NCBI GenBank assembly: GCA_963556145.1 | Contig: OY744464.1 | Span: 6,076,001 to 6,140,000 of the forward strand | Direction of reading: 5' to 3' | Length of the DNA stretch: 64,000 bases | Source: Hygrocybe punicea | Lineage: Eukaryota > Basidiomycota > Agaricomycetes > Agaricales > Hygrophoraceae | In this document: piece by piece, positions 1 through 11,919 of the stretch | How the letters are laid out: each line of letters begins with the position of its first letter | How positions within the stretch are numbered: position 1 is the stretch's first letter | Translations under genes and position numbers: made by a program | Notes under the pieces: generated by a model | What the model saw: the letters and a program-made list of their open reading frames with translations, nothing else | What the model was told of the DNA's origin: nothing | Databases searched by the model: none

Positions 1-2
1 AT

Positions 3-245
3 CCAAAACCGACTAACACAATCAAATACCTTCAGGCTTGGCTTCAAAAAGACTTTGGATCCAGGTTTCGAGACGATGGCGACACATTGGTGCACGCAAC
101 CCAGAAAGATTCATTTTCCTGTGGAATAGTTGTCATCAACACCATAGCTCATGCTTTATTTGGCAAACCCTTGTTTACGCACCAGACCAGGCGCATTCTT
201 CGAATGAAATACTTTGTTGTGCTTGGCAATGCTCAGATTGGACAG
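3..245 (+). CDS. Ulp1-type (C48) cysteine protease, C-terminal fragment
   Basis: Only the last 81 codons lie in the window. The stretch KDSFSCGIVVINTIAHALFG carries the catalytic-Cys signature (usually DCG, here SCG) followed by the hydrophobic helix of the Ulp1/SENP fold. The catalytic His and Asp would lie upstream, outside the window. The exon ends at a GTAATC donor at 246. In Agaricomycetes such protease domains are commonly encoded by large DNA transposons, often just before or fused to a long protein like the one that follows here; I infer the same for this copy. Known activity of the family is cleavage of SUMO-like modifiers. Whether this piece and the next ORF form one protein cannot be decided from sequence alone. 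Confidence 0.65.
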
Positions 246-319
246 GTAATCTTTAGTTTTACTATTGTTGGCCAGTGAAGAATTGATGGCATGAAAATTA
301 GGATATTTCGTCCAGTACA

Positions 320-3300
320 ATGGCGGCCACATGCCTGGATTTACCAGTGATGACAGAACTGGTTCATCCTGATGCACCAAGTGAAAGGCAGGACGAACCT
401 TGGTTATCAGCATACGATGGAAAAGATGTGCTTGAGATCAACGCATTGCTGCCGATGGGTGAATCGGAGGGGAGAGACAATTCAGCCAATCAAGACACAG
501 AAAACCTGAAGATGCCATTTAACACATGCACCCAACAACCTGAAAAGCGACCAGGTTCTCCCTTAACCTATCCCGCCCCATCTAAACACATGAAATCCAC
601 TGAAAAGCAATTAAATCATGTCAAATCACCCGCTCCACATACCACATCCACATCCTTACATGTCGGCATAAGTCGTTCAGCTACTGCCAGTCAAAAGCTG
701 AAGGCAGCGTCGGCCGATGGGAGTTTTGTTGTGAATGTGAAAAAACTGGATAATTTCCAAAACGAGGTCCATCGAGACGATCGTGAAGCCAAGTTCGACC
801 TTGGCGACCCTTGGCGCATTTATCATTCAAGATGTGGGAAATGGTTTGTGATGAAGGAGCCATACAATACTACCAAGTTTAAGGACCATGTGAAGAAATG
901 CAAATCAACCGGTGGACGTACAGCAACTCTTGATAGCTGGGCCGAGAAAATGGGATGGATGTCAGTTGCAAAATCGCCTCAGGAGCAGACCAAAGAACTC
1001 ATGGAACAAGCACCGGTACAACAGCCATGTCACGGAATCACAGCAGATATGGAACCACATGTGGCATCTTACTTGGAACGAACTGGTGCGACAGGTGGTG
1101 GTGCTTGCTCTGTAACCGTGATCGCTGCTGATCTATTCAAAAAACCCTACAAAACACTCACTACCAAACAAAAGGCGACTGTCGAACGTCAGCAGTTGCA
1201 CGAGCATACTTGGAAAAATGATCATACAAGACAATGTGTCATGTCCAGCTCATGTGAGAAGCGTGTTTGTATGGGCAACAAGTACTGTTGTGCATCATGC
1301 TTATCGGTCCTATCTTCCAAGGCATTCAAAGATGCCCTTCGCATACCCATACCAAACGCCGATAATTACAAGTACTTGAATACGAAATACATTAATGAAG
1401 GCTTAGGTCAACTTTATGCGCGAACTGCTGGGTTACAAGCCCTCATAGAGAATAAGGTGTGCACTCAACCCTAATCTTGCGGAGTGGTCGCTGAATGTAG
1501 ATCCAGGATGCCAGACATTCCCCATGTGTCCGTTATGCGCTTGGGGTTCTCAATGGCCAATACAAGGATCGTAAAGTTTTTACAGGTCTTGTAGAAGCGA
1601 TGGTCCATGTTTGTGATCATGAGGTTCACAATGTGGGACTTCAAAACATTCAATATACGCCAGATTTGGATGAGTTCTGTCAGTTTTGCACAACGGTTAG
1701 CCCCGAGGTCTATCGTTTCATGCAGCAGCATCTCCAGCTCCGATCTCATTGAAGCATTCAGTGCGTATCATGAACGCAATTCCATTGTATGTGACATAAT
1801 GTCTTTACAGAATCAAATGTTCACGCATGCCTCGTTTTCCTTGTGTTTTTGATGAACGCATATTTGACATTGCTGAGAACTACATCACATCCTGGGGTTA
1901 CTGTGGTCCTGTTGCTCACAGCTGTGATGATACCAAACTACATCCCGCTCTTCGTATCTACTGGGATCCTGCCGCTGGCACTAATTTCTTGATTGGTCAT
2001 ACAAATAACCCAGTGCCTGTCGCAAATGCAAGAGAGCTCGAGGAGATTCTCAAGATATCATGAAGTGACAAGGCCACAAAGGTACTTTTCCTCAAAACTG
2101 CACCCTCATACATGTTTTCATTACCTATGTCTAGCTTCGGTTATGGTGTATTCAGATACCACTCCCAAACATGCCGCCCTTGATCATTGGAGCAAAGGCG
2201 ATACCAAACTCACTCAAAGCTGACGAGCATGTATTTGGGGAGTGCCACAAGCTGGTGAAGGATTTTACCTATCTGGACTTCCTATACATGATCCCACGTC
2301 TTCACGCCCTCATCCGAGCATCAATAAGGTTTGGCTACACTACAGACCCAAAGGCGTGTGCTGCTGGATATGCCCATACCTATTTCGACTCTGCTGGTAT
2401 AAATCTCCCTCTACTTTCAATCTACCCCACCGACAATGAAATTGAAGCGTTGGAAAGGTGTGCATGGGAGGAAGCAGACAATTTATTCAATAATCTTGGA
2501 GTATCGACATTAGACTTCATGCGTCCAACAGCTGGCTCACCATTACTTGTTTTGAACCCAATGGTGCACCTTCCGAGCGTACAAACTTGGTTCGTAGATG
2601 GGAATGATCCTGTTCAAGCACATGGTCTGAACACTTTCTGGAATCTTGATGGTTCTCATGATAACGAGTCTGATGAAGAAACAGAAGAGAACGAGGCTGA
2701 AGAATTGCAACGAATAATCGATAATGAGGAGAACTCGCAACTCAGAAGAGCAGCTGATGATGACAGGATGTTTGCACTGACATGTGCTGCAATTGCCATG
2801 GATCTGGAAGACAGTATGACTGTGTAAGTTTGACTGTAGTTTGATGAACCTCACTGCACTTACATTTCGTGATCTGGTGTCCCAGGCAAAGTGTTTCTGA
2901 ACCTGATAGTAACGAAGAGGAAGAAAATGTCAGCTGTGATTGCACTGCTGTATCTGAGGCACTTGATTTAGTGCGCCTGCCTGCTCTCAATATTGCACCC
3001 GAGGTTCTGCATCCTTCCGATCAACCAATTTCATCATTTTCTAAACTAGATTTTTCAACTCTGATACCACTGAGGCGTGAAAACGAGACCTCTCGGACTG
3101 CTGCTGGTGTTTGATGCCAGATGCCCTCTCAAGAAGGGCCTGATGCTTCAATGGCATATCAAAAGGAGTCAACCCGATGACAAATCCTACGAGAGATGAA
3201 TACGATTTTGCAACAACAACAGGAAAAAGGTGTGGGAACTGGGCATGAACGACAAGCCAGGTGGAAAGTGTCGGCACCTGGGGGATGGAGTGCTGAAGAT

Positions 3301-4053
3301 GTATCATCTCTTGCAGGGAATTCTGCAAATGCGGAGTTGGCAGCTGGCCAACGGGCAGCTATGGCACGTTTCACTCTTTAATCGATGTAACCCATTCTTG
3401 ATGGCACTACACAGGTCATCAAACGAAGGAATCAAGTATTCACTCAACATGGTTTGCCTTGACCGATCGTTGATGAGTTGATGGATGCCGTCGTTGGTAT
3501 CTCGGGTGGTCATTCCATTCTTAGTGCTGGGAGTGTGGGGTTGGTAGTTCTCGAATCTCGCCTTCTCCTTGCCAAAGGTACAGTCCCCGATCTTCAGCCT
3601 GAGTGACATTATTTTGACAACCTCATTTGCTACAGTTGTGACCCTGTATGCACAGTCTGGTGGAAAAATGGTGCCCATTCCTGGCAATCAGAAACCCGTA
3701 ATATTGGCGCAATTTCTTACCTTGGGGTGCAACTATTCAAACCGGCATTCTTGGCGAGGTTCCATGCTGTCCATCAGAAGGCGGCAGCATTGCAGGCCTA
3801 CACCTATTCACACATGTCTCCAGACATCTTGCTGTGGTTGTTACCTGGACCTCACAGCCTGAGTCCTGATCAGCGTCACCTCGAGCTTGATGAGGACTCT
3901 TTCTCAATTTTTACAAGATATAACAGATACCTGTCTCAGCTTCTTGCAGCTGTCAAGCGTCTTCAAGTCTTACGTAGATATCCAAGGTCCAAGAAAGGGG
4001 CCTTGACTGAAAAGGAGGTGGAAATGGAGGTGTCTGGTGATGAATTGGCTTAG
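320..4053 (+). pseudogene. Large transposon-linked protein downstream of Ulp1, internally deleted
   Basis: Multi-exon reading in one direction. In order: a low-complexity N-terminal part (about 320-770); a zinc-finger-like stretch with DLGDPWRIYHSRCGKW and a later HVKKCK (about 770-930); a Cys-rich segment ending CCASCLSVL (about 1240-1310); LGVLNGQYKDRKVFTGLVEA (about 1535); GYCGPVAHSCDDTKLHPALR (about 1890); EHVFGECHKLVKDFT (about 2226); an acidic region; and a C-terminal GVQLFKPAFLARFHAV (about 3728). I recognise this order from an abundant Agaricomycete family that travels with Ulp1 domains, function unknown. Relatives, as I recall them, have several hundred residues between the part ending near 2215 and the EHVFGE part; here they are joined almost directly, so I infer an internal deletion. 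Exon borders are approximate, the start is uncertain, and it could be continuous with the Ulp1 exon. Confidence 0.5.
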
Positions 4054-4395
4054 AGTACATGTTTTGTGGTACGTAGAGAGCATCCGCATTCCAATCCGGA
4101 CAAAATCTTGGCCTTCGGCAGTCATCCGGACTTTTTTGGGATTTGTGAATGCCTGCGCGATAGTCCACCCCAAATCCTGAAATTTGTCCGGATGCCTGAT
4201 TTTATCCGGACCTTTTGGGCCAAATTTGAGAAATTTTGTCTGACCCTAAACAGGGTCTGCTGCGGAGGCATCCCCACTTATATTCATGGGTCCTATCTGA
4301 GGCTCGTTCCAAGGTCTTGAAGGGTTTTCGTAAGACATCTGGTTCATCTTCTAGAAGCGTGTCAGGTTCAAAGGTAAAGTGTCAACATTAACCTC
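4054..4395. other. Spacer with four ATCCGGAC/GTCCGGAT motifs
   Basis: No coding frame is convincing here. Between 4094 and 4215 the hexamer TCCGGA recurs four times within similar T-rich context. It may be a worn small repeat or a regulatory cluster between the two flanking genes; no terminal repeats or target duplication were found. Confidence 0.3.
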
Positions 4396-5708
4396 ATAAT
4401 GATCTAACAAAGTTTCAGGGGAAAGAAAAAGATATCTCGAAGACTTCAAAGTCGGGCACTAGCAAATGGGTTAAAGTCGCCTCGGTTGTAGTGCTTGTCT
4501 GTGGTCTTAATGTTAGTACTGTTTGATGTGATCTGGAGGGAACTTAACCTTTCACTAGGCCGCTGGTGAATTAAAATGAAGCAAAGCTCCGGGAAAGCCT
4601 GAAATGTCTAGGTTGGAGGCCTCAGGCTGTGCTAAAGTTTCAGCCGACTACGATGAGGATATTGTATTTAATCCAAGCTGGACTCATGAAGAGGTGGACT
4701 CTTTCCTCCGAAATCTTCTGCCAATTCCTTTCCAGTATGTCGATAGTATTCCAACCTCTACTCGAACTCATGGGCCCAAGTCAACATGGGTTTTACTGTT
4801 CAAGGAGAATAAGACGTTGTCAGTTGTTGCTAAGCAGGCCTCAGGGAAAGACCTACTATGGTACAAAGGAAGGGATAAATGTGGGCCTGAGGATTCCAAA
4901 ATTTTCGTTGGTGAGAAACTTATATTCTATCCTGGTGACAATTTCAAAATGTTATCCTAGCCCTGCGGGTGACTGTACCTGAGGAAGTGTACAATTCGTG
5001 GGCTGAAGGTTGCAGCAGCATGGACTCTGAGGCAGATAGTGATGGAGATGAGGTGAACGCAACGATCGCGAAGGGCAAGAGTGAATGATATCACATGCCC
5101 ACTCCAAAATGCTCACGCTATTGTTTTCCTTCAAAGTTCACATATCTTCAAAGCGGCAACGCAAGGACTCTAATTCAGAGTCTGAGGACACTGTTGGCCA
5201 GAGGCCTATCCGGCATGTCAAAAGGAAGCTCAATACAGGTTTCGTCACCTCCTTTTTTCATATCAATATTGCTAACAATGGGCTGACTCGGACAGGCTTT
5301 GAAGCTTCAGCAACAGTGACGAATACAGATAGCACAGTTGGGACCTCGACAACTGCCGTATGTCTTCCTCTTATGTTATCTGGAATGATTCCTGATGAGC
5401 ATTCGACAGTGTTTATTGCCTCTGATACTGAGGTCGACGTCTCGGCCATTTCACATGCCCCTCTTGTCTCTCGATTCACACAAGCAACTGGCCTGGGCCC
5501 AGCCAAGCACTCAGCAATGGTACCAGCAGCTGCAGTTCAAAAACCTCGCCAGCCCGTCTCCCATGTCCCACAATTTGTCCCACCCAGCAAAGAAGCAAGC
5601 CTCTGAATGGGCAACAATTCCATCTACCATGACATCTTTCCTGGAGATCCTGTTGTCAATCCCTGGTCACCCGACTACAAATTCCGTCACATTTCCATCA
5701 AATTCTGA
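4396..5708 (+). CDS. Conserved Agaricomycete transposon-associated protein, unknown function
   Basis: Spliced reading. The first recognisable exon contains KWVKVASVVVLVCGLN (about 4468-4515), then a GTTAGT...CACTAG intron, then AAGELK and SRLEASGCAKVSADYDEDIV, followed by NPSWTHEEVDSFLRNLLP (about 4672) and WVLLFKENKTLSVV (about 4790). The exon with GEKL ends at a GTGAGA donor at about 4912. Later exons are acidic and Ser-rich, and the protein ends with NPWSPDYKFRHISIKF before TGA at 5706-5708. The NPSWT...F and NPW..x.F ends are features I associate with a family common near Agaricomycete transposons. No catalytic motif is evident. It lies in the same orientation as, and about 340 bp after, the preceding transposon-linked gene. 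The 5' end is not fixed. Confidence 0.45.
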
Positions 5709-6057
5709 GCGTGCACCACAGATTAGACTTCTTATAGGACACTCGTTTACGCAATCCATTCATTCATTCTACTATTCCATCTCTTCTTCTGATGCACCCC
5801 TTTATTTCCTAGAAGCTTTTTCATTTATATTCTATCATCATTAAATAGTAAAACATTCCTTTCATATACCCTCTCGTTCTAGAGTAGCTACACGAAAATT
5901 TTAATAGTACACATTCTATACGTCTGCTGGTCTGAGAAATCTGAGAAACGCTGCAGCTACTGACTTGTGCTTGTGCATCCTGCAGGATGCCTGAGCATCT
6001 CGCGCGAACTGTGGGTACTGCGGGTATCGTGGGAATAATAAAAGTTCATGTGAAACC
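5709..6057. other. AT-rich spacer without gene
   Basis: No supported coding sequence, RNA gene or repeat. It includes the likely 3' UTR of the preceding gene and runs to the target duplication of the next MITE. Confidence 0.4.
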
Positions 6058-6721
6058 AAGGGGGTGGCAGAACGGGAATCCCAAACCAGGGGTAGGGGGG
6101 GGGGTCTGGCTGGGGCCCTTAAATTTTTTTCCGACTTGGGTTCAAGTGTGCCCTAAAATGGACACAGTGCCTAATTTCTTTGCTTCTCGAGTCACAGCTT
6201 ACAATTACCTTGCTTGGCAAGGTTGCTGAGACTCCAACAACATGAAGAAGGGGCTGTCAAAGCAAGAAGCAGCTGTCCATGGATCAATATATCATAAATA
6301 AAAATTTTATTCATTGATCTACACAGTTGTTAGTACATGGCAAAGCAGAAGAGGTAAGCATTTGGGTAAGTCCAATTTGTCCTACACTGTACTGACACTC
6401 TTACCAGTCTCATTTCACATGCTTTAATTATGATTTTGCTCCACAAAACTGGCACTTATATTTTCTCTCTGTGACTGATCATGAGCTGCAAACCAAATGG
6501 TAAAAAGTGGTGCCACTAATAGCATGATATATGATATATGATCTAGTACATATAGTATCTTGAGAGACAAAATTCCATATCTAGATTGGTTTGTCACAAA
6601 AAACATACATACACGTGATCTAAACATACCTTATATGGAAGGAAGGGGGGGGGTGGTTCCAAACTCGCCCTTAAAATAAAATATGAGTGTATATCGGAAA
6701 TTCCCATTCCGCCACCCCCTT
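6058..6721. mobile_element. MITE, 664 bp, hAT-like
   Basis: The ends are inverted copies of AAGGGGGTGGCRGAAYGGGA, followed on each side by a G-run (6097-6105 and 6645-6653 region) and a CCCTTAAA motif. The flanks are GTGAAACC (6050-6057) and GTGAAACG (6722-6729), that is 7 of 8 bases repeated, which fits the 8-bp target duplication of hAT elements. There is no transposase frame inside; the interior is AT-rich. Confidence 0.6.
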
Positions 6722-8554
6722 GTGAAACGCCATAGTCTTGTTCAGGCAAGTTGGAAGAGCCTAAAAAATAATTCAAATCCACCAAATTCACCGTAAAAGT
6801 TTTGCAACTCACATGGCACACCAAAACGTTTGCAAAAATTATATAGATATACAGTAATACACCGAGGCTTCAAAGCATTCACTAGCCGTATAATGCCATG
6901 ACATGAGTTTTGTTATAATTCGGGATCCTATACTAGTAAATATTCACCAACTTTGGCCTCACAAATTTATAGTACAACGACAATTCTTCTTCATATACAA
7001 TTGCTCCCACTTTCGTCAACATAAACATGACTTAGAAACTGCCAGAGGCGCCGAATAGCGCAGCATGTTTCATCGAGCGCCCGTGTCCTCCGCCTGTAAT
7101 GCTGTGGAATTCATCAGACAGCAGCTACCAAGGAGCTTCTCTGAATTCGTCTTACATAACACATTTCTGTGCGAACGGTGAGATCAGTACCAAATTTATA
7201 CTAACACAATTGTACACTCACAGCTCCAGTCGAAGTTTGCATGCAGATTAAATCTGGGCAACATAGCTCTGTCGAAGTCATATCACAAGGTTGATTCACT
7301 TGTATGCATGGCCTTTGCGCCCGTGTAAAGGTAACAGCACACGCCAATGTGAGGAGTAACGTAGTAAAATGCATGGGCGAGTTTGACTTAGCGGAGACAA
7401 CCTGACACAGGGCTTTTATGGGCAGTTGTGTAGAAATGTAACTCCGCCTTTCTCTAACAGCTCATCAGAAGGTTCGTGGAGAAGGTGATGTCGCCACGCA
7501 CATATCTGGCTTGATTTGTTATCAAGAAGGAAAGGGTCTCTATCGATACGCCACAACAGACCCTGCAGTTGGAGTGTTCAATGGCAAATCAACAATTTCG
7601 GACTGATCATGAGGTCTACCTTTATATGCCGGTGTGAACGTAACAGCCTTTGACCTGACCGACTCTACTATATCTTTGAGGTATTTGCTCCAATCATACG
7701 AGGAGATTCACATGAAGGTACTCGCCCTGTCCAACAGTATAAGCCATTCAAAATGTCAAAGACATTCTTCTATCGTCCATGGATGCGAACCGTCTAAACT
7801 GCATGCCATTCGAAGTTCTTCTTTTCCTGGGACTAGTCTGCTCACAGCAAAGATAACAAGATAACGGATCCGCGGCACGCATTGGACGTGTGGAACTCAC
7901 AACAAAGGTGGCGTCTTTCCGATCACATCGGAGTGCCTTGGCTGCTTGCAAGAACTGCCGCTACATACAGCCTGAAATAGAGTAACAGAATCGTACCACA
8001 TGACCAACCACCTCGGATGACGGGCAGGGAGAAGTTGAAGTGGTAAGTTGAATATACTCGGATTGTGGATCGAACAGGGCCGGCGAAGCGGGAGGAAGAA
8101 ATGGAAGGAAAGGCGAAATGGATTCAGACCTTCCGCTATCATGTCTTCGTCGCCATTGTACAACGAAGGGCTGAGAGGACAAGGGGCTGACTGCCATGAC
8201 AGAAACTAAAGGAAGGTATCGGTGCGAGATGCACATCATCCTACTCCAAACCTTGAGGTGTAGATGCCACATCCATACCACTAGAAGGAGAAGGATAATG
8301 CGAGATCTTCATTTAGCTGTGCTAGAGGAACGCACATTAGACCTTTGCATCCACTCTACAAACTTCGCTTGGCTAGCTTCCTACGCACACAACTCTTCCT
8401 CCTCTCACTTGTGTCTTTTCGCAGCCATACGATCTGGGAGGTACCCTTCTGTTCATTGGAGTCGTTTCGCAGTGGAGTAGATGTTGGAGAGGTCTCGATA
8501 TCGGTAAAGACAGCCAGGCAGAATCCGAATCCAAGCTCCACATATTTCCGCTGG
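6722..8554. other. 1.8 kb without supported gene
   Basis: Frames on both strands are short and compositionally unremarkable. Open stretches at about 7900-8280 (minus) and 8200-8560 (plus) lack family motifs and look like chance. Nothing else recognised. Confidence 0.4.
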
Positions 8555-10172
8555 CTATGATAAAATGAAAGCTCCGCTTCCCATCTCGTCCAACACTACT
8601 GTCGTTTTCTTCACCTTCGCCCCACTATCCAGCACCTGTCTTACCGTCCAGCTACTTGGACTGCCAGTCTCGTCAACCCCGAGCACCGTTACTGCACGCA
8701 GGTCGAGGCTAACCCCCGCGTAGTTCAGGTTCGCAGCCAGCACGAGCATATGTCCACCGTCTGCCCACACGCCGACGTCGATCTGCGCACGAGAAGTGTG
8801 CTGTCTGAACGTTGCGGTAGTGCTAAAGAGGAACGGCGTGATCGACGGGAGTGCAAGACCGAGCAGGGACGCAGAGGCCATGATGTCCACAGTTGTGGGG
8901 TCCGTCCAGTACACTATACCTGAGAGAATACATGATAGTCCTGAGGTTTGGGGGTGTAAGTGAGGTGGAGAGGGATACGCTACCGAGGGCACCATGATTG
9001 ATAGATATAATGCTCTGCACGACGAACTCCTTGCCAGTAGGGTACCGTGGCCAGTACCTATGAAAATTTGAACAAGGCGGGACGGCCAAAATCTTACGAA
9101 TCCCGCCCAAAGCCCTGTGGCACCGACCACACGGCCTTCTCACGCGTCCACCCCATCACCTCCAGACGAGCGGCGAACTCGTCCATGCGATCAGAAATAT
9201 CCTCGAAATCGCCACGGCAGTTGTCACACCCGCCGTCTCCAAAATCAGGCGTACACGGGGTATCCCACACGGTCGACCACGTAACGTTGTTTCCGATCAT
9301 GTATGTATCCTGCATCAGCACGTCTGCGCCCGCGGCGTACTCGGCGAAACCATAGTCCTAACAGTTGAGCACGAGGGAGATGGGATGGTACGCGTCGCCG
9401 GCGGAGATGCGATGCTGGGGGCATCGAAGGGGTCGCCCCACCCATCAGGTTCGTCGGCGGTGTACCAGAGTAGGAGGTTTGGCCGCGATTTGTACGTGGA
9501 GACTTGGGCCGCCACGGAGGTGGTGTTGGTGTACGTCCTGTGGGGGTTGGTGAGTGGCGGAGGGGTGGGAAAGAAATGGAACATACCAGCGCATGTCATA
9601 CATGAGATAAAGGCCAACCTCTGCCATTCGTTCAATCACCAGGTCCAGCGCTGTCAAATTGCCTTATGTCGGGATTGGATGCACCTAAGTATCACAATAA
9701 TGAGAACAGAGTAAATCACTAAACAAGACGGATGTATACAACTGTGAATCTGAGACAAGGAAACATAGCGCTTTAGCGGAGTGGGGTGCCGCCGAGGCTG
9801 ATAGTGACCGAGAGGTTGCCGAACTTAGCAGGATAGACGATGATGTGCGTGTTGGCAATCTGAGAGTGAGTGATGAGAGTGTCAACAAGGAAGGCTGCAG
9901 GATTGGATGCAGCATCAGAGGCGAGGTAGGGCTTGAGGCCTTGAGGAGTGGGGTGCAGCGGAAGACGAGGAGTGGGGCTGAGGCGGTAGGTGGTGTTACG
10001 AAGTGGCCACGCCTTCACATTCCTGCGATTTTTTGTAGTTTTTGTTGCACCTGTAAGCTTTGGTAAGCTGCCACGAATTATTGGGGTCTATTGGACATGT
10101 TTTAGCTTTAGCTTACCAGGTTTGAGCTGATGCCAGTACGATGAAGACAAAAGAGCCCGCCAGTGCCTTCAT
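8555..10172 (-). pseudogene. Secreted glycoside-hydrolase-like protein, disrupted
   Basis: Read from 10172 downward. The likely signal peptide is MKALAGSFVFIVLASAQTW, ending at a GTAAGC donor (about 10113). Then come RNTTYRLSPTPRLPLHPTP, a segment with ALDLVIERMAEVGLYLMYDM (about 9600-9655), NTTSVAAQVSTYKSRPNLLL followed by WYTADEPDGWGDPFDAP (about 9430-9530), ADVLMQDTYMIGNNVTW (about 9290-9335), CDNCRGDFEDI, YWPRYPTGKEFVVQ (about 9010-9050) and a last exon starting GIVYWTDPTTVDI. This order matches a basidiomycete secreted glycosidase-like family as I remember it; the ADEP and MQD acidic positions are the likely active-site area, substrate unknown. It is broken twice around 9358-9430: a frame change after the FDAP part and an in-frame TAG at 9358-9360 where CAG (Gln) would fit. 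It may be a recent host pseudogene or carry sequencing errors. Confidence 0.5.
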
Positions 10173-11292
10173 TGGAAGAAGAGGTCGTGTTCGGTGCCGG
10201 CACGACGGAAAGCATATATATTTCCGGGGATGCGAATAGAAGCGTCGTGCATCGATGGCACGACTGCAGGGCATCAGGCCGTCGGGATCCCGACTCTCCA
10301 ATGTGGCGTTGGCGACATTGCTAGGCGACATTGCTAGGCGACTGCTCTGAAAGACAACGACGGAGATTAACGACCCAGTGAACCTCATCACTTCAAGTTC
10401 GGATGCAAAGGGCGAGTGGTTATTCTACTTACACTTTTCAAACGTTATTAGCCAAACTGTATCGGATGTGGCACGCAGCAGGGCTAAGCGCCCACGCCGG
10501 CGGTCTGTCGCTAGGTGTGGGGACCGGCAACGCGCACTCGGAGTTTGAATATTTCCAGGATGTGGATAGGCTAAGGGGCGTAAGCGGTTACAGAATGGCG
10601 GTAAAGGGTGGGGGGTTAGGGAACGGTGAGATGGATGTTATTATTGAAATCTCAAATTGAGAGGTTTGCGAGTTTGGGGAAAAATGTTTTGTTTTCGACT
10701 TTGACAAACCAGCAAGCTGAAGAGAAAGTTGGCCCGGAGGTTCGGCTTGACGGTGCCAGATGGGAAAGTGCTGACTAAGCAGAAAAGTCCGAGATCGGCG
10801 ATTTTGGAAGAGGTGCCGAAGGAGGACCAAATGGAGAAGAAGGTCAGCGTGGCGAAAACAAAATATTTTGAGCACAAGGTAAGACTCAGAATCAGAAAAG
10901 AGGGCCGTATGGTGATCGGGCGCGAATCCGAGTACACCAAATGCTGGCAAGAGAAGGGTGTAGGGGGAATTGCATTACTGGTGGAAGGAACGGAGGCCAT
11001 CATTGGGGTGGAAAAAAGGACAAGCGGGAGAAGAAAAGGGGAGAGGATTATGGGGATGAAGTACTAGGAAGTATCTAAAGGGAGGTTTGGTGAAAATATT
11101 CACAAAAGAGAAGAGAAAAAGGGGAGCGAGTCGAGACGCGCAGTGATGATGCGGAGGCGGAGGAAAAGAGATAAGGTTCTCCGATTTGAGTTCGGTCAGT
11201 TAAGCAAATCGGAGAATGGACTTTTACCGGCAACTTCCTTAGCGTATCCTTAGATAACTTTATGGCTGCGCTTATAGTTATCGCGGACGCTC
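10173..11292. other. 1.1 kb without supported gene
   Basis: Overlapping open frames on both strands at 10588-11067 have no recognisable motif and mirror each other; I treat them as chance. A small inverted repeat TCTCCGATTT...AAATCGGAGA occurs at about 11178-11215. This is the left flank of the composite CACTA element. Confidence 0.4.
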
Positions 11293-11295
11293 CTA
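11293..11295. repeat. CTA target site duplication, left copy
   Basis: CTA directly precedes the CACCAGAG terminus; the same triplet follows the opposite terminus at 33423-33425. The position is fixed by the point where arm pairing stops (11295 A against 33423 C does not pair). Confidence 0.55.
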
Positions 11296-11760
11296 CACCA
11301 GAGACACAGCACCATCTGAATGGGTGACAGATTTGTGACCGATGTTAGGTAATATTTAAAATAAACCAACGGATCTGTGAATGGCACAGATGTTGTGACA
11401 GATTTGGCATTTGTGTCAACATCTGTATCCTGTACCGATTGGACTGCCAAATTATAAATCTTATTGTGATTCATATTGTAAATCTGTGTTGCAATCGGGT
11501 ACCTGTCCAGATTTAGATGCAGAGATTAAATGTGAAGAATCATCTGTCACATGGTCCGATTCAACTATCCATTTTAAGTCTGTCGCATATACAGATGTTC
11601 TCAAAAATTTTAAATTGGTCCTATTGTACAGGGCTAAACTTTGCTTCTCACACCGAGTTTAGTACAGATTTTATATTTGTTTCCGAATCTGTCCAACAGT
11701 CATATGTAAGTTCTGATTTAGAAACTGTACACCGGACAGATGCGGTGGGCCGATGACTGG
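11296..11760. repeat. Subterminal CAGAT/ATCTG motif cluster, left end
   Basis: About a dozen copies of CAGAT or ATCTG (commonly ACAGATTT, ACATCTGT or GACAGATG) lie within some 460 bp of the terminus, on both strands. Dense subterminal repeats next to the terminal inverted repeat are the usual transposase-binding region of CACTA elements. Confidence 0.6.
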
Positions 11761-11919
11761 CCCCTCTCATCTCATCAGTACCCTGCTGAGCGGGCCGTCA
11801 GGATGTGAAGTCGAACACAATAATGACTCACGCCACTGACGGTTAGCATCATCAACCGAGGAGACTCTGACCGAGCTCACGTTTCAAGAAAAGTTTTAGG
11901 AAATGTGTCAATTACAGAT

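Noticed and set aside
7897..8560. Short frames on both strands
   Set aside because: No splice pattern, motif or family resemblance.
10588..11067. Overlapping 112-120 codon frames on both strands
   Set aside because: Low complexity, no motif, mirror-image openness; no support as a gene.
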